In this document: positions 21,040 through 33,278 of the stretch, in pieces | Layout of the letters: each line of letters opens with the position of its first letter | Numbering within the stretch: position 1 is the first letter of the stretch | NCBI RefSeq assembly: GCF_023898315.1 | Contig: NC_064619.1 | Location: 480,727,376-480,791,375 of the forward strand | DNA length: 64,000 nucleotides | Source: Schistocerca nitens | Taxonomy: Eukaryota > Arthropoda > Insecta > Orthoptera > Acrididae | Reading direction: 5' to 3' | Made by a program: the position numbers and the translations under genes | The notes under the pieces: generated by a model | Told to the model about the DNA's origin: nothing | Database searches by the model: none | Seen by the model: the letters and a program-made list of their open reading frames with translations, nothing else

Positions 21040-22290
21040 TGAGAAGATTTCTCACGTATTTATAGCCGCACGACGGGAATTAACAGTCTTTGAACGGGGA
21101 ATGATATTTGGAATTAGACGCTTGGGATGTTTCATATCGTAAAACGTTAGGGAATGCAATTTGCTGAGATCCACAGTGACAAGAATGTGCAGAGAATACC
21201 AGATTTCAGGCACTACCTCTCACCACTGACAACATAGTGGCCGACAGCCTTCACATAAACAATGAAAGTGGCAGTGTTTGCGTAGAGTTGTCGATGTTAA
21301 CAGACGAGAAACAGTGTCTGAAATGACTGCAGAAATGAATATGTCACACATGACGAACGTATCCATTAGGACAGTGCGGCGAATTGTGGCTTTAATGGCC
21401 TATGTCAGCAAATGAGCGACGCGAGAGCCATTGCTAGCAGCACGACATCGCCTGCAGTGCCTCTGCTGGGCTCGTGACCATGTCGCTTGAATTCTAGACT
21501 GGAAAACAGTGACCTGGTAAGACGAGTGCCGATTTCGGTTGGTAAGAATCGATAACACGATTCGAGTGTGGCGCAGACCTCTCGCAGTGTCCGCAAGTCA
21601 TGGTCTAGTGGCTAGCGTTGCTGCTTCTGGATCACGGGGTACTGGGTTCGGTTCCCGGCCGGGTTGGGGATTTTCTCTGCCCGGTGAGTGGGTGTTTGTG
21701 TTGTCCTCATCATTTCATTATCATCATCATCATCATTCATGACAGTGGCCACACTGGACTGCGTTAAAATTGGGACTGTGTACGGGTGCTAATGACTGAG
21801 CGGTTGAGTGCCCCACAATTAAAATATCGTCACCCCTCGGAGCCTTGGACCCAAGACGTCAACAAGGCCCTGCGAAAGGTAGTAGTTGCTTCATAATGGT
21901 GTGGGCTGTGTTTACACGGAATGAACTGTGTCCTCAGGTCCAACTGAACCGATCGTTGATGGGCAATGGTTTGCCTACTTCGAGACTATTTGCAGCAAAC
22001 AACGATGCATTTTTTATGGAAGACATTGCACCATATCACCGAACCACAGCAGTTTGAGATTTGTTTGAAGAACATTCTGGACAATTCGGACGAATGATAT
22101 GGCCACCCAGATCGCCCAACGTGAATCCCATCGAACATTTATGGGACATAATGGAGAGGTGAGTTCGTGCACAACATTTGCATCGCCAACAATTTCACAG
22201 TTACGGACTGTTACAGAAACAACGACTTATTGAGTCCATGCCACGTCGAGTTTCTGCACTACGCTGGGAAAAAGTGGTCCGATATTATAA
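21040..22290 (+). pseudogene. Decayed Tc1-like transposase (DD36E spacing)
   Basis: Pieces of one transposase in several frames. AARRELTVFERGMIFG at about 21063 is the usual N-terminus. A helix-turn-helix region with stops follows. The first catalytic region lies near 21515 (an Asp-Glu-C-R-F box, degraded from DESRF). After the SINE come the MVWAVFTRNEL box at 21895 and EDIAPYHRT near 22020, where the second Asp follows a Glu. WPPRSPNVNPIEHLWD at about 22100 carries the Glu. By my count 36 residues (one of them a stop) lie between the second Asp and the Glu. The C-terminus SMPRRVSALRW at about 22237 closes it. At least four stops or shifts make it non-functional. Confidence 0.75.
21591..21832 (+). 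mobile_element. tRNA-derived SINE, fourth family, inside the Tc1-like element
   Basis: The head TGGTCTAGTGGCTAGCGTTG (A box) and GGGTTCGGTTCCCGGCC (B box) is followed by GGGATTTTCTCTGCCCGG, a (CAT)n tract near 21720, and the tail TGAGTGCCCCACAATTAAAA. Flanks CCTCTCGCAG and CCCCTCGGAG look like a decayed 10-bp target duplication. Confidence 0.8.
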
Positions 22291-22499
22291 CATTAGGAGA
22301 TATCCCTTGACATTTGTCGTCTCAGTAGATATCCATGTCGCCTCCAACATCCTTCTTTATCTCCACATTTCAAAAGCTTCCATTATTTTCTTTTCTGAAA
22401 TACATTTGGTCCAAGTTTCACTTCAGCTTTTGGATGTTACCAAATTCTTCTTCAGAAACTTTTTTTTGTTATTACTGGTCTGTATTTTATATAATTTTC

Positions 22500-23060
22500 G
22501 CTTTGGCCGACATCACTTATTTTGTTACGGAAATACCTAAGCTTATCTAACATATTTAGCGTGTTGTTTCGTAATATAATGTCCTCAACATCAGCTGATT
22601 TATTTCAACTATATTCCATTACTTTTCTTCTTGTTCATCTTACAGCTCTTTCTAAGACATTATCCATTCCATTCAACTGCTCTTCCAGGTCCTTTGTCAT
22701 CATTACTGTGCGATCGATAAACTCCAAGATTTTTATTTCTTCGCCCTGACCATTAATATTCTTCCCAAATTTTTCCTTAGTTTCCTTTACTGCTTACTCA
22801 GAGTACAGATAGGTCCTCGGGGATAGACTACAAACTCGTTTAACTTTCTTCTCATGTACTGATTCCCTATCACGTCCGTCGATTTTTAAAACTGCAGCCT
22901 GGTTTCTGTAGAAGTTGCAAATAATGAGTATTTCCACGTATTTTATCACTGTTACCTTCAAAATTCCAAAGAGTGTACTCCAGTGAACATTGTCAAAAGC
23001 CTTCGCTAAATATAGAATTGTTATAAATATAGGTTTGAGTTTTTCAGCATATCTTTTAAA
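22500..23060 (-). pseudogene. LINE RT core, degenerate
   Basis: On the reverse strand from about 23025, one frame gives YLAKAFDNVHWSTLFGILK, the RT region with the first catalytic Asp (usual form 'FDNVxWxxLF'). It continues FYRNQAAVLKIDGRDRES and KRVCSLSP, for the usual 'GVRQGCSLSP'. Further on, about 22730, IKILEFIDRTVMMT stands where 'LRFADDIAL' is expected; the paired catalytic Asp are thus reduced to one. The order and spacing fit a LINE RT palm. The protein cannot be functional. No other host-like reading of this segment makes sense. Confidence 0.75.
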
Positions 23061-24719
23061 TAAAGACTTAATATCAGAATTATCTGCCTCGCGTTTACAT
23101 ATATTTCTTCGGAACCCAATCTCATCAAATAATTCATGTCAATGTTTTGCAATCTTGAGTTACTAAACTGTTGATTCACCAGTATTCGTACCTGTCTTGA
23201 GGCAGTTGTATCTCTTGAACACAAGATGGAAAATTTTTGTCTTGGCTGTATCTCTCAAGAATATCAATAATTCTGAAGGCGTGTCGTCTACTCCAAGAGT
23301 CATGATTCCACTTACGTCCTTCAGGGATCTGTCCAATTCTTCTCACTGTGTCATAATTCCCATTGCAATCTTCACCTACTTCGTCCTCGTGTTTTTGTTT
23401 AATATTTTCCTCGAGTTTGCTTCCCTTACGCAGGTGTGAGGGGCGTAAATGCAGATATTTCTATTGATAACTGAGGACACTATACCTAACAACATTACAT
23501 CAGTATTTACATCATTAGGAGACTAATATTTATAGCTATTATGAGTTGTATGTTTTTAGGTGGGTTAATAATTCCAGGTACTCGTGGCACAAAGAAGCCA
23601 TTAAGGTTTATTTTTCGTTGGCAGCAAGTCAGGCGTTAAATTGTAGACGAGTGGACGGACAACCGATAGTCTATACAGACAGGCGAGTCCATTTCGCGAC
23701 TCAGCTACTACTGTGCAGGAAACATCAGTTAGTAAATTATGTGATGTGTTTGCTGGAAGACTGTTAGATGCAAAACAGCTAACACACTGAAGTGGGTGCA
23801 TATTACGTTACAAATGGTAACAGTATCTGTACCTGTACCTTAACACACTGTATAGGCCCTATATGTACTCCTTCCACCTTTCAGCATCCCCTTCTTTCCT
23901 TAGTATTGGCTTGCTATGTGAGTTCTTTCCCTCTTCTCTCCAGATGTCGCTCTAAATTTCCTACAGCCGGGATCTATTCTTCCCCCAGTCATATATGTTT
24001 CTATATCTTTGTTTTAGTCCTCCATCCAATCCTGCTTAGCCATTTTGCATATCTTATCAATATCATGTTTTAGACCTTTATTCCTTTTTGCCTGCTTCAT
24101 TTGCTGCATTTTTATGTTTTCTCCTTTCGTCTGTTAAATTCAATATGTCCTGAGCTACTCATGGATTTGTACTAAGTCTTGGCATTTTACCTCTGTGATC
24201 CTCTGCTCCCTTCACTATCTCATGTTTCGAAGCTACACATTCATCTTGTATTCTTTTTATTTCCACTGCTTCAGTCAGACGTTTCCTCATAGTGCCTGTG
24301 GAACTCCACCCAACCTCAGGTAATTCTGAAATATTCAGGTCCCATCTCCTTAACCACCCACCTTTCTGCAGTTTCTTCAGCCTATCATAAGCAGCAAATT
24401 AGGGTGAGAAATTACATACTACGTATGATTCTGGAACTGCCTTGCAGCTTAAAGTCTGGACTAGAAATCTTGTTTTACCGTTGTATAATAGAACTGAAAC
24501 CGTGCAGCGTTCGTACGAGTGTTTCATGTGTACAGTCGTCTTTCGTGAGTCTTAAACCAAGTATCAGCTTCGATTAAATTATGCATTGTGCAAAATTCTA
24601 CCAGGAGCCTTCCACTTTCAGTTTTCCCCACAATCTACGTTCTCCTACTACATTTCTTTGTCTTCCTTATGTTACTGTCTAATTTCAGTCATTCATTACA
24701 AATAAATTATCATTTCCCC

Positions 24720-24914
24720 GCCGGCCGGAGTGGCCGAGCGGTTCTAGGCGCTGCAGTGTGGAACCGCGCGGCCGCTACGGTGGCAGGTTCGAATCCTGCC
24801 TCGGACATGGATGCGTGTGATGTCCTTAGGTTAGTTAGGTTTAAGTAGTTCTAAGTTCTAGGGGACTGATGACCTTGGATGTTAAGTCCCATAGTGCTAA
24901 GAGCCATTTGAACC
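24720..24914 (+). mobile_element. SINE family A, full length
   Basis: Complete head (TGGCCGAGCGG, GGTTCGAATCC), body and tail. Flanks TATCATTTCCCC and TATCATCTTCCC are a decayed target duplication of about 12 bp. Confidence 0.9.
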
Positions 24915-24929
24915 ATATCATCTTCCCTA

Positions 24930-25060
24930 CTTGAATTATTTCATTTACCTCGTCATCCTTCCTTTTCATCTCTTCTCCATCTGAGTAACTAGTTGGCATA
25001 TATTCTAGTTTTGCCGCGGTGGGTGTCGGCTTCGTGTGTATGTTGGCCACGATAATGGGT
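24930..25060 (-). pseudogene. LINE AP-like endonuclease fragment
   Basis: The reverse-strand frame reads IIVANIHTKPTPTAAKLEYMPTS (shown in part) followed by an acidic stretch. This matches the part of LINE AP endonucleases where a β-strand leads into a 'vYaPTs' turn. The rest of the domain is frameshifted or cut by SINEs. It lies upstream (in element direction) of the RT remnant at 22.5-23.1 kb, consistent with a single LINE. Confidence 0.6.
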
Positions 25061-25141
25061 CCACTATGCTATTCATAGAAGGTTACCGCTCTTATATTTT
25101 AATAGTCTTTACTTGATGTACTCCTGCATTGCCCACAAGCG

Positions 25142-25160
25142 CCCCCCCCCCCCCCCCCCC
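25142..25160. repeat. Poly-C run of about 19
   Basis: A C homopolymer inside the reversed LINE. Similar C or G runs occur at 52374-52388 and 55884-55895. Length is prone to sequencing error. Confidence 0.8.
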
Positions 25161-25270
25161 AATTTCATTTTGTGTTGATAACCCTGACTCATCTTACCAG
25201 AAGCCCTTCCTGCCACCACTCTTTACTAATTCCCACTATATTTAACTCTAGCCTATCCATTTCCGTTTTT

Positions 25271-25439
25271 TCTAGGCGCTCAGTCCGGAACCGCGCGACT
25301 GCTACGGTGGCAGGTTCGAATCCTGCCTCGGGCATGGATGTGTGTGATGTCCTTAGGTTAGTTAGGTTTAATTAGTTCTAAGTTCTAGGGGACTGATGAC
25401 CACAGATGTTAAGTCCCATAGTGCTCTGAGCCATTTGAA
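25271..25439 (+). mobile_element. SINE family A, 5'-truncated
   Basis: The copy begins at TCTAGGCGCTCAG, so it lacks the first 25-30 bases including the A box. A perfect 14-bp target duplication CCATTTCCGTTTTT flanks it (25257-25270, 25440-25453). Confidence 0.9.
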
Positions 25440-25900
25440 CCATTTCCGTTTTTAAAATCCCAAGCCTATATACCAAACTAAGTGATCCAACATTTCACAC
25501 TCCGACCCGCAAAATTCCAGTTTTATTTTATTTTACTTTTTTTTTTTTGATGACGTCCTGATTAATCCACTATCAGAGATGCGAATGTGAGAGTGTTTTA
25601 TCTCCGGATTATTTCACCCAAGAGAATGCCATCGTCATTGAGCCATACAAATACAATGGAGCTGCTATAGTTTTACCATACTTTCAGTGTTTGTAGTAGC
25701 AACACAGCAACACCAGGTTGGCTGATGTTAAGGACAGATAACCAACATCCAGACTGTTGCCCCTGGGAATCTGTGTATGCTAGCTACCGTCTCTTTGAGG
25801 TGAATGATAGAAAAGCCTGCTAAAATGCTCGTGTGTAAACAGCAACAGCAACATCAGCCCTTTGAAGATCTGGAGGGCCAACACGTACCACTGCATTCAA

Positions 25901-28438
25901 ACTATGTGAAAAACATACGTTACGTTCTCCATGACTGCAGTAGTCTCTGTACCATAGTCTACTGACTTTATTTATTCGCCGCAAGGTTGACATCTTTATT
26001 TAAACTGTGTTTTGTGCATTAATCTGTGGTTCCTCACTGATGAAACTCCGTTCTAGAGGTTGCTCCTGGGAGAATTATATGAAATTCAATTGCTCACAAC
26101 GTACAATTATTTGGTTCTACACTGTAATTCATTTTAATATAACATTACGTTTACGATATTTCTGCCGTGCAGCAGTTCATAGCCTACGGTTTAGGATGCT
26201 ACATGTACATTAATATGCTGATCATCTTTCAACATTCTACCATTTACATGCCTCATCGACAAGTGCTAATGGAGACAGTGGGTCCAACTTATCCATTTTG
26301 TGGTATTACTCTGAACAACCATTCAGTAAGAGAGCTCGCAATACAACTCGGTGTTTTCCAGAGAATAACGGATTTTCATTATCCATGGCTGCAGCGAACC
26401 TGCGCAATAATGTCCTAGAACACAACTCAGAATGGAAACGAGCGGTCGTAGCCTTTTATTCCAACCCACGCTTTCGGGCAACAATTCCCTTCTTCTGAAA
26501 CGTTGTGGAAAGCTGTACAACCAGGACCATTCTAATTACGCTGCTTACGTGTCTCACTGCCGTATTATGTTGGACGTTAACTTTACTGGAATGGACAGAG
26601 AAGAGCAACAGTGCTGCCTCATTTACTCACCGTAATCCAAGTCCAGAGCTGGAACTACGTACGGTTACATCAGTAGTTTCCCTGCGAGGTTAGCTATAAT
26701 CTTGACGCAGTTCCGCTGTGTGTAATTCCTAGATACTTTGGTAAATGTACTTGCTCCATCTTAACAACAAGGATATTTTCTCTTGTTAGAAACTTTGTTG
26801 AAAGTTGACAGTAGGTCCTGATCCTATTAAGGCCGTGAGGAACTTGTGCCAGAGGTTACAGAATTTTTCTGAAACTTAGATTTTGACCACCAGCCACATG
26901 TTCTGTCGTGAATGCGCACGACACGATCCTGTAATCCTAATCTCAGGATACAGCAAGATAGAGCTAATGAGCAAGATGGTTACATGCATATATGGAAGGT
27001 TTCTGCCCGTTAGTGACTTTTATATTTTCGTACCTTTGTATGTTGTAGTGATGAGTCTGCGGGCATTCCGACACACACTACTCTGGTACTCGGCTGTCTA
27101 GATACTACCGAACAATGAATGTAGTCTGATTACTGTAGATGAATTGCCGCATGTATCCTTCGCGTATGTCTTGTTCATGAGTCTGACTCTGATGCCTATT
27201 TGAATTCCCAGACGCTAATATACTGGGCTGCTTCTTATTAAGTCACAACACAGCTGTTTCATTGCTAAATATGGAATAATGTTAACTAAATGTCCTATTC
27301 ATACTGAGTTCTGTATCGAATGGGTTTCAGACACTGAGAGGACACTGCAGAGCAGACGTCGTAAATTACCCTTCTACACAAGTATCTTTGAAAAATTAAA
27401 GGCACCCTAAATTTCACCGCCACTTCCGAGTCATTTAATTATAAAACCACAAAAGATGTTAATAATAACGATGAGCTCCAAAAGTACTGAAAAGTAAAAG
27501 AAAGACTAGTCCTTAAAACTCAAACTTTTATTTACAATGCTCACGACGTTATCTTACTCTTGAGCCTTTATGACCATCATATATGTAGTTAAATCCTGAA
27601 GTCGTTATATGCTGCACTGCAGAAATTCATGATTAACTGTTTCTTGGAATGTATTATGTTAAAATCATCGACTAGCACACAAGCTAGCGACGACCGCTCG
27701 CGTGAGCAAGACCTATCACAGCAGGGCATAACAGGTCCAGGTATGAAGCAAGCATCCCTGGGATCAATTTCACATCCAACGATACGAGGGAAGTCTTCAT
27801 GCTGATTTAGACGAAAGCAATGGACAACAGTCTTTTAGAGTTAAAACACGAACCGGGGTAGGAATGAAGTTGTGGGAAGCTTCAAGAAGCTTATTTTAGG
27901 ATTCGTTGAAGCACATTTATCGATTATCGGTTACTAAGAAACACAATTAATCGTCTTATGGTTAACATGTGCGAAGTGTGTGGGTAACAAAATAGCTACG
28001 CAAGTACACAGCCTCAGCGATCCCGTTATCTATAGGCTATTATCGACTACTTTCATTCCAGGTAGTGTAATTACCTATTGTCGTCCCATTATTAAACATA
28101 AGTAGCACTTGAAAAGTTCCAGCCTGTTGCTTCGTGCACTTTTTGTTGCTCAATACGTTGGTAGTGACTTACTTCAGCTTCTTACAGCGAAGAAGGTGCA
28201 GGAAATGAATGAGAAAACTCTCGTACCACAATGGGTTGTGGAACGCAAATGTAAATGATGGGGAAGAAAGGAATACAGCATTGCGGTACATTTTATTGAG
28301 AAAACGTGATTTAGGGTGATCGTGCAACAAGAATCTTTTGGAAACATATCTTTGAATTGGTACAAACGTTAATGTAACACGTCTCTTTTGATGTGACTCG
28401 AAATTTAATGTAGACAACTCCGTACGCAAATATGGTTA
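25901..28438. other. Unassigned 2.5-kb stretch
   Basis: No gene or repeat recognised. Several frames of 60-86 codons exist on both strands but none shows a motif, a bias or a plausible start context. This is one of the longer candidates for host intergenic or intronic DNA. Confidence 0.45.
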
Positions 28439-28748
28439 TACAGGGTGTTACAAAAAGGTACTGCCAAATTTTCAGGAAACATTCCTCACACACAAATCAA
28501 GAAAAGATGTTATATGGACATGTGTCCGGAAACGCTTAATTTCCATGTTAGAGCTCATTTTAATTTCGTCAGTATGTACTGTACTTCCTCGATTCACTGC
28601 CAGTTGGCCTAATTGAAGGAAGGTAATGTTGACTTCGGTGCTTGTGTTGACATGCGACTCATTGCTCTACAGTACTAGCATCAAGCAAATCAGTACGTAG
28701 CATCAACAGGTTAGTGTTCATCACGAACGTGGTTTTGCAGTAAGTGCA

Positions 28749-30024
28749 ATGTTTACAAATGTGGAGTTGGCCGATGTTCATTTGATTTGATTAGCACGGG
28801 GCAATAGCCGTAGCGCGGTACGTTTGTATCGAGACAGATTTCCAGAACGAAGGTGTCCCGACATGAAGAAGTTCGAAGCAATTGAATCAGCGTCTTAGGG
28901 AGCACGGAACATTCCAGCCTATGACTCACGACTGGGGAAGACCTAAAACGACGCAAACACCTGCAATGGACGAGGCAGTTCTTCGTGCAGTTGACGATAA
29001 CCCTAATGTCAACGCCAGAGAAGTTGGTGCTGTACAAGGTAACGTTGACCACGTCACTATATGGAGAGTGCTACGGGAGAACCAGTTGTTTCCGTACCAC
29101 GTACAGCGTGTGCAGGCACTATCAGCAGCTGATTGGCTTCCACGGGTACACTTCTGCAAATGGTTCATCCAACAATGTGCCCATCCTCATTTCAGTGCAA
29201 ATGTTCTGTTTACGGATGAGGCTTCATTCCAACGTGATCAAATTGTAAATTTTCACAATCAACATGTGTTGGCTGACGAGAATCCGCACGCAATTGTGCA
29301 ATCACGTCATAAACACAGATTTTCTGTGAACGTTTGGGCAGGCATTGTTGGTGATGTCTTCATTGGGCCCCATGTTCTTCCACCTACGCTCAATGGAGCA
29401 CGTTATCATGATTTCATACGGGATAATCTACCTGTGCTGCTAGAACATGTAGCCGGCCGCGGTGGTCTCGCGGTTCTAGGCGCGCAGTCCGGAACCGTGC
29501 GACTGCTACGGTCGCAGGTTCGAATCCTGCCTCGGGCATGGATGTGTGTGATGTCCTTAGGTTAGTTAGGTTTAAGTAGTTCTAAGTTCTAGGGGACTGA
29601 TAACCACAGCAGTTGAGTCCCATAGTGCTCAGAGCCATTTGAACCATTTTTTTGCTAGAACATGTGCCTTTACAAGTACGACACAACATGTGGTTCATGC
29701 ACGATGAAGATCCTGCACATTTCAGTCGAAGTGTTCGTACGCTTCTCAACAATAGATTCGGTGACCGATGGATTGGTAGAGGCGGACTGCCTCCACCCTC
29801 TCCTGATCTCAACCCGCTTGACTTTCATTTATGGAGGCATTTGAAAGCTCTTGTCTACGCAACCCCGTGTACCAAATGTAAAGACTCTTCGTGCTCGTAT
29901 TCTGGACGGCTGTGATACAATACGCCATTCTCCAGGGCGGCATCAGCACATCAGAGATTCCATGCGACGGAGGGTGGATGCATGTATCATCGCTAACGGA
30001 GGACACTTTGAACATTTCCTGTAG
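28749..30024 (+). pseudogene. DD41D transposase with SINE, stop and frameshifts
   Basis: The ATG at 28749 corresponds to 19613 in the first copy. A small deletion creates an in-frame stop at about codon 12 (ATT-TGA where the other copy reads ATG-TAT-GGA). The same early one-base shift as in the first copy follows at about 28884. The catalytic part is open to 29450, where a SINE enters after LPVLLEH. It continues at 29666 with VPLQVRHNMWF. Here the second-Asp box reads FMHDEDPAHF instead of FMHDGAPAHF, a few residues of 'GPIPWPPR' are lost before SPDLNPLDFHLW, and a later insertion shifts the C-terminus. Clearly inactive. Confidence 0.88.
29451..29652 (+). mobile_element. SINE family A inside the DD41D transposase
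   Basis: Full-length copy with a short T tail after GAGCCATTTGAACCA. Perfect 13-bp target duplication TGCTAGAACATGT at 29438-29450 and 29653-29665. Confidence 0.93.
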
Positions 30025-30228
30025 CAAAGTGTTTGAAGTCACGCTGGTACGTCCTGTTGCTGTGTGTTTCCATTCCATGATTAATGTGATTTGAAGAGAA
30101 GTAATAAAATGAGCTCTAACATGGAAAGTAAGCGTTTCCGGACACATGTCCACGTAACATATTTTCTTTATTTGTGTGTGAGGAATGTTTCCTGAAAGTT
30201 TGGCCGTACCTTTTTGTAACACCCTGTA

Positions 30229-31625
30229 TACCATACTCTGAATCGAAACTAGTCACGTAACGTGCCCTTTCTTGTAATGGTGGTGTGCGGAAAGATGGAC
30301 TTCAGATACAATTCTTGTGAAAATAATTTGCTGAAAATATGAATCTTCTTCGAAATTGTCTGTGTTATTACCTGCACTTTTCATAGATGTTACCATCTGC
30401 TTATAACAGGGTTTCAAATTATAACTTTGTGAACGGCGACGTTCACGCAGACTTTGTGAATCTCCGAATCCACTAATATATATTCTATAAACGATTTTTT
30501 AATTGCAATTGTCGCACTTTTTCAGTGATTTTTGTCATTTGATTTGTGTGTTGTCACTTCACGTAGCGCACCATCAGCACTTCCAGTTCCACGTCAGAAG
30601 TGCCCCAACTCATGAAAAACAGCTTTCCTGCTTTTAGATTCTGTACAGCGCGTTCCACCCATATCACATACTTTTAAGCCCGTCTCTGTTTCTTGCAAAA
30701 ACGTTTACGTTCATGCGTTGATCCATGCTGAAGCGAGTACAGCATAAACACTCATGTTCTGTACCTCCATTTAGCAGCAACAGATAAGAAATTCATTTTA
30801 TTGAAAGAGGGAAATTTTTTGTACGTAGTGCATCTAGCATTATCTTTCCTTACATAATCACAAATGTGTGAAACACATGATTGCAGATTTATCTCATAAA
30901 ATGAAAAGATAGATTAGCATAATGAAGTTATGATTACATACTTATGTAGTTATATCAGCTATGGTTTTAAGTTTTCTTGAAATTTCGTTATCCTGTTCCC
31001 AGGATTATCTACGAAACGTGCAAAACCCGAAAAAGTCTGTTTCTCATGATAGTGTGGTAATCCAAAATTCAAGTTTTTTTAATCTTCTTTGTATTTTATT
31101 TTCCACTTTGTTGACAAAGATATCAGATATACATTTCAGACAGCTATTACTATGATTTATCTGTATGCACTTAACACAATGCATTTTGTCCAAAACTACT
31201 TTGTACAGAGATACATATCGGCAATGTCGACGCAGAAACAAAGTGAATGAATACAAACCAATACGTTAATATAACGTTATTATAGTTTATAGATAGTAAT
31301 ATAATCACATTTGGAATTATAAGAACTGTTTTCTAATTCATTTATCGTTCTTAATTTGGATCTAACTTCAATTTGTAATGTTTTATGAAGCAGAGTTAAA
31401 TATCTTCAATGTCATGACCTCTTCATTACGAGTGAAGTATACTATTTCTGCACATTAACAAACATAGAGAATGACAGTTCTAACGAACTTTATATTGTCG
31501 TATTGTACCTTATTTACAGGTGAAGTACCTACACTTTGGCACGAAATAGATTAATATAAATTAATAAAGTTGAATCAGAGTGTAGTACCTAAGTCTTACA
31601 TGAAAAAGTATTACTATTTATAAGG
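30229..31625. other. Unassigned AT-rich sequence
   Basis: About 1.4 kb with no recognised gene or repeat; strongly AT-rich from 30780 on. Confidence 0.45.
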
Positions 31626-31840
31626 CTTCCGTGTATGGTTCAGTTACTAACTGCCAGACTACGGACTCAAAGGTCGAGTTTTTGAGCACCTAGAATTTTT
31701 AGGCATCACTCATCAGTTCCGTTATGTTTGTCAGTGTTTGTTCATGTTACGAATGCCGATCTGCACCGGGATCTGTATTTAAGCTGGAGTCCCTCGTAGC
31801 TGGTGGGGTACGTCAATTCAAAGGTCAGAAAAAGACAAGT
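31626..31840 (+). mobile_element. Possible tRNA-like SINE relic
   Basis: GGTTCAGTTACTAACTGCCAGACT is followed by ACGGACTCAAAGGTCGAG, which looks like a degraded tRNA-like head, then by a body with CTAGAATTTTTAGGCATCAC. I recall a repeat of this form from insect DNA, but the boxes are poor and no target duplication was found. Confidence 0.4.
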
Positions 31841-32109
31841 GCGTATCGTCTCCAATAGGACCATGCCTGGAAAAGTTCTATAGTGTTCCGTTTACTTGTG
31901 AACCTCCCATCTACTCTGAGGTGACATAAGTCTTGGAATACCTCCTGTATCATCCGGCTTAGTACAGCACCTCTACGTGGCGTGGGCTCAAAAGGTAGTT
32001 AGAAGTCCACTATTGAGCCACGCTGCCTCTGCAGCCGTCCATTATTGCGGAAGTTTGATGATGCACATGTTTGTGCCCTAATTGACCTTTAGATTACTTC
32101 AAATAAATG

Positions 32110-33190
32110 TTAGATGGGATTCATGTCAGGCGATCTGTGTGGCCATATCATTCTCTCGAACTGTCCAGAAGGTTCTTCGGGCCAATCGCGAAGATTTCTG
32201 GCCTGGAGACAGAAGGCATTGAATACATAAAAATTCAGTCGTAGTTTGGGAGCATGAATTCCGTAAATGGCTGAAAATGGTCTCCAAGCGGCCGAACATA
32301 ACAATTTCCAGTCAACGATCGGTTCAGTTGGACCAGAGGACCCAGTGCATACCATGTAAATGCAAGCGACTTCTTTATACAGATACCACCAAATCTCACA
32401 ATGCGTTGTTGACAATTTGAGGCGATGGCTTCGCGGGGTCTGCGCCACACTCGAATCCTGCCATCAGCTCTTAACAGCTTAAACTGAAATTCATCTGATC
32501 AGGCCACGGCTTTTCCGCCGTCTAGGGTCCACCCGAAATGGTCACGAGCCCAGGACGGGCGCATAAGGCGATGTCCTGCTGTTAGCAAACGTACTCACGT
32601 CAGTTGCCTGCTGCCATAGCCCATCAACACAAAATTTCGCCGCACTGTCTTAACTGATACGATAGTCGTACGACTCCTATCGATTTATGCGATTATTTCT
32701 CGTCATGTTGCTTCTCTGTTAGCACTGACAAGACTTCGCAAAATCCGCTGCTATCGGTCGTTAAGTGAAAGCCGTCGCCATTGCATTGTACGTGGTGAGA
32801 CGTACTGCTTGAAATTTGGTATGCTCGGCACGCTCTTGAGACTGTGGATCTTGCAATATTGAATTCCCTAATGGTTTCCGATATGGGATATCCCTTGTGT
32901 ATTGGTCCGCCTACCATTCCGCAGCCGGCTACGGTTGCCGAGCTGTTCTAGCGCTTCAGTCCGGAACCGCGCGACTGCTACGGTCGCAGGTTCGAATCCT
33001 GCCTCGGGCTTGGATGTGTGTGATGTCCGTAGGTTAGTTAGGTTTAAGTAGTTCAAAGTTCTAGGGAACTGATGACCTCAGATGTTGTCCCATAGTGCTC
33101 AGAACCTTTTGAACCATTCCGCATTAAAAGTCTGTTAGTTCCCATAATGCGACTCTAATTCCCTAATCACGTCGGAATACTTTTCACATG
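32110..33190 (-). pseudogene. Tc1-like transposase relic, reversed
   Basis: On the reverse strand the N-terminal helix-turn-helix survives near 32917-32840 (GYPISETIREFNIARSTVSR); its first residues lie beyond the SINE. The middle, with the first catalytic Asp, is frameshifted. RVWRRPREAIASNCQQ near 32450 and the GPLVQLNRSLTGN segment near 32340 belong to the catalytic domain. ERMIWPHRSPDMNPI at about 32155-32110 precedes the expected catalytic Glu, where the codon is replaced by a stop (…CCCATCTAAC…, family ATCGAAC). Multiple stops. The C-terminal part is missing. Confidence 0.78.
32924..33112 (+). mobile_element. SINE family A inside the reversed Tc1-like element
   Basis: Full-length copy with a diverged body; perfect 11-bp target duplication ACCATTCCGCA at 32913-32923 and 33113-33123. 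Confidence 0.92.
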
Positions 33191-33278
33191 AATCGTGTGA
33201 CTGCATTTGTGTACATGATACTATCGGCATCTGCATATGTGGATATCGCTATCCTATGACTTTTGTCACCTCATTGTA

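Larger units (their letters stand above)
20909..22327 (+). mobile_element. Decayed Tc1-like element containing a SINE
   Basis: The right end (CATTTGTCGTCTCAGTA at 22311-22327) and a degraded left end (AAGGTGGCAATGTTCATGGG at about 20919) correspond to the terminus GAGGTGACA..AAGTCATGGG seen in the reversed relative at 31912-33278. The element is interrupted by a SINE at about 21591-21832. Confidence 0.75.
22340..25900 (-). mobile_element. Reversed LINE with endonuclease and RT remnants
   Basis: About 3.5 kb in the same direction and the expected order on the reverse strand: leader (25900-25450), AP-like endonuclease (25060-24930 and beyond), linker (about 24300-24150), RT (23000-22500) and C-terminal part. 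Two SINEs and a C-homopolymer interrupt it. It resembles the reversed LINE at 50972-53808 in order and wording of motifs; I lean to an RTE-like or related endonuclease-bearing clade but cannot settle it. Confidence 0.65.
28439..30228 (+). mobile_element. DD41D element, second copy, split by a SINE
   Basis: The same family as 19303-20888, with the same long terminal repeats (28439-28562 and 30104-30228). Removing the SINE and its duplicated target leaves about 1575 bp, 11 bp shorter than the other copy. The two copies are near-identical over long runs, so their divergence is recent compared with other elements here. Confidence 0.92.
31912..33278 (-). mobile_element. Reversed Tc1-like element, split by a SINE
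   Basis: Ends TACTCTGAGGTGACATAAGTC (31912) and, in reverse complement, TACAATGAGGTGACAAAAGTC (33278) form inverted repeats at TA. It belongs to the same family as the decayed element at 20909-22327; for instance TGGTCCAACTGAACCGATCG is common to both. A SINE at 32924-33112 splits it. Confidence 0.85.
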
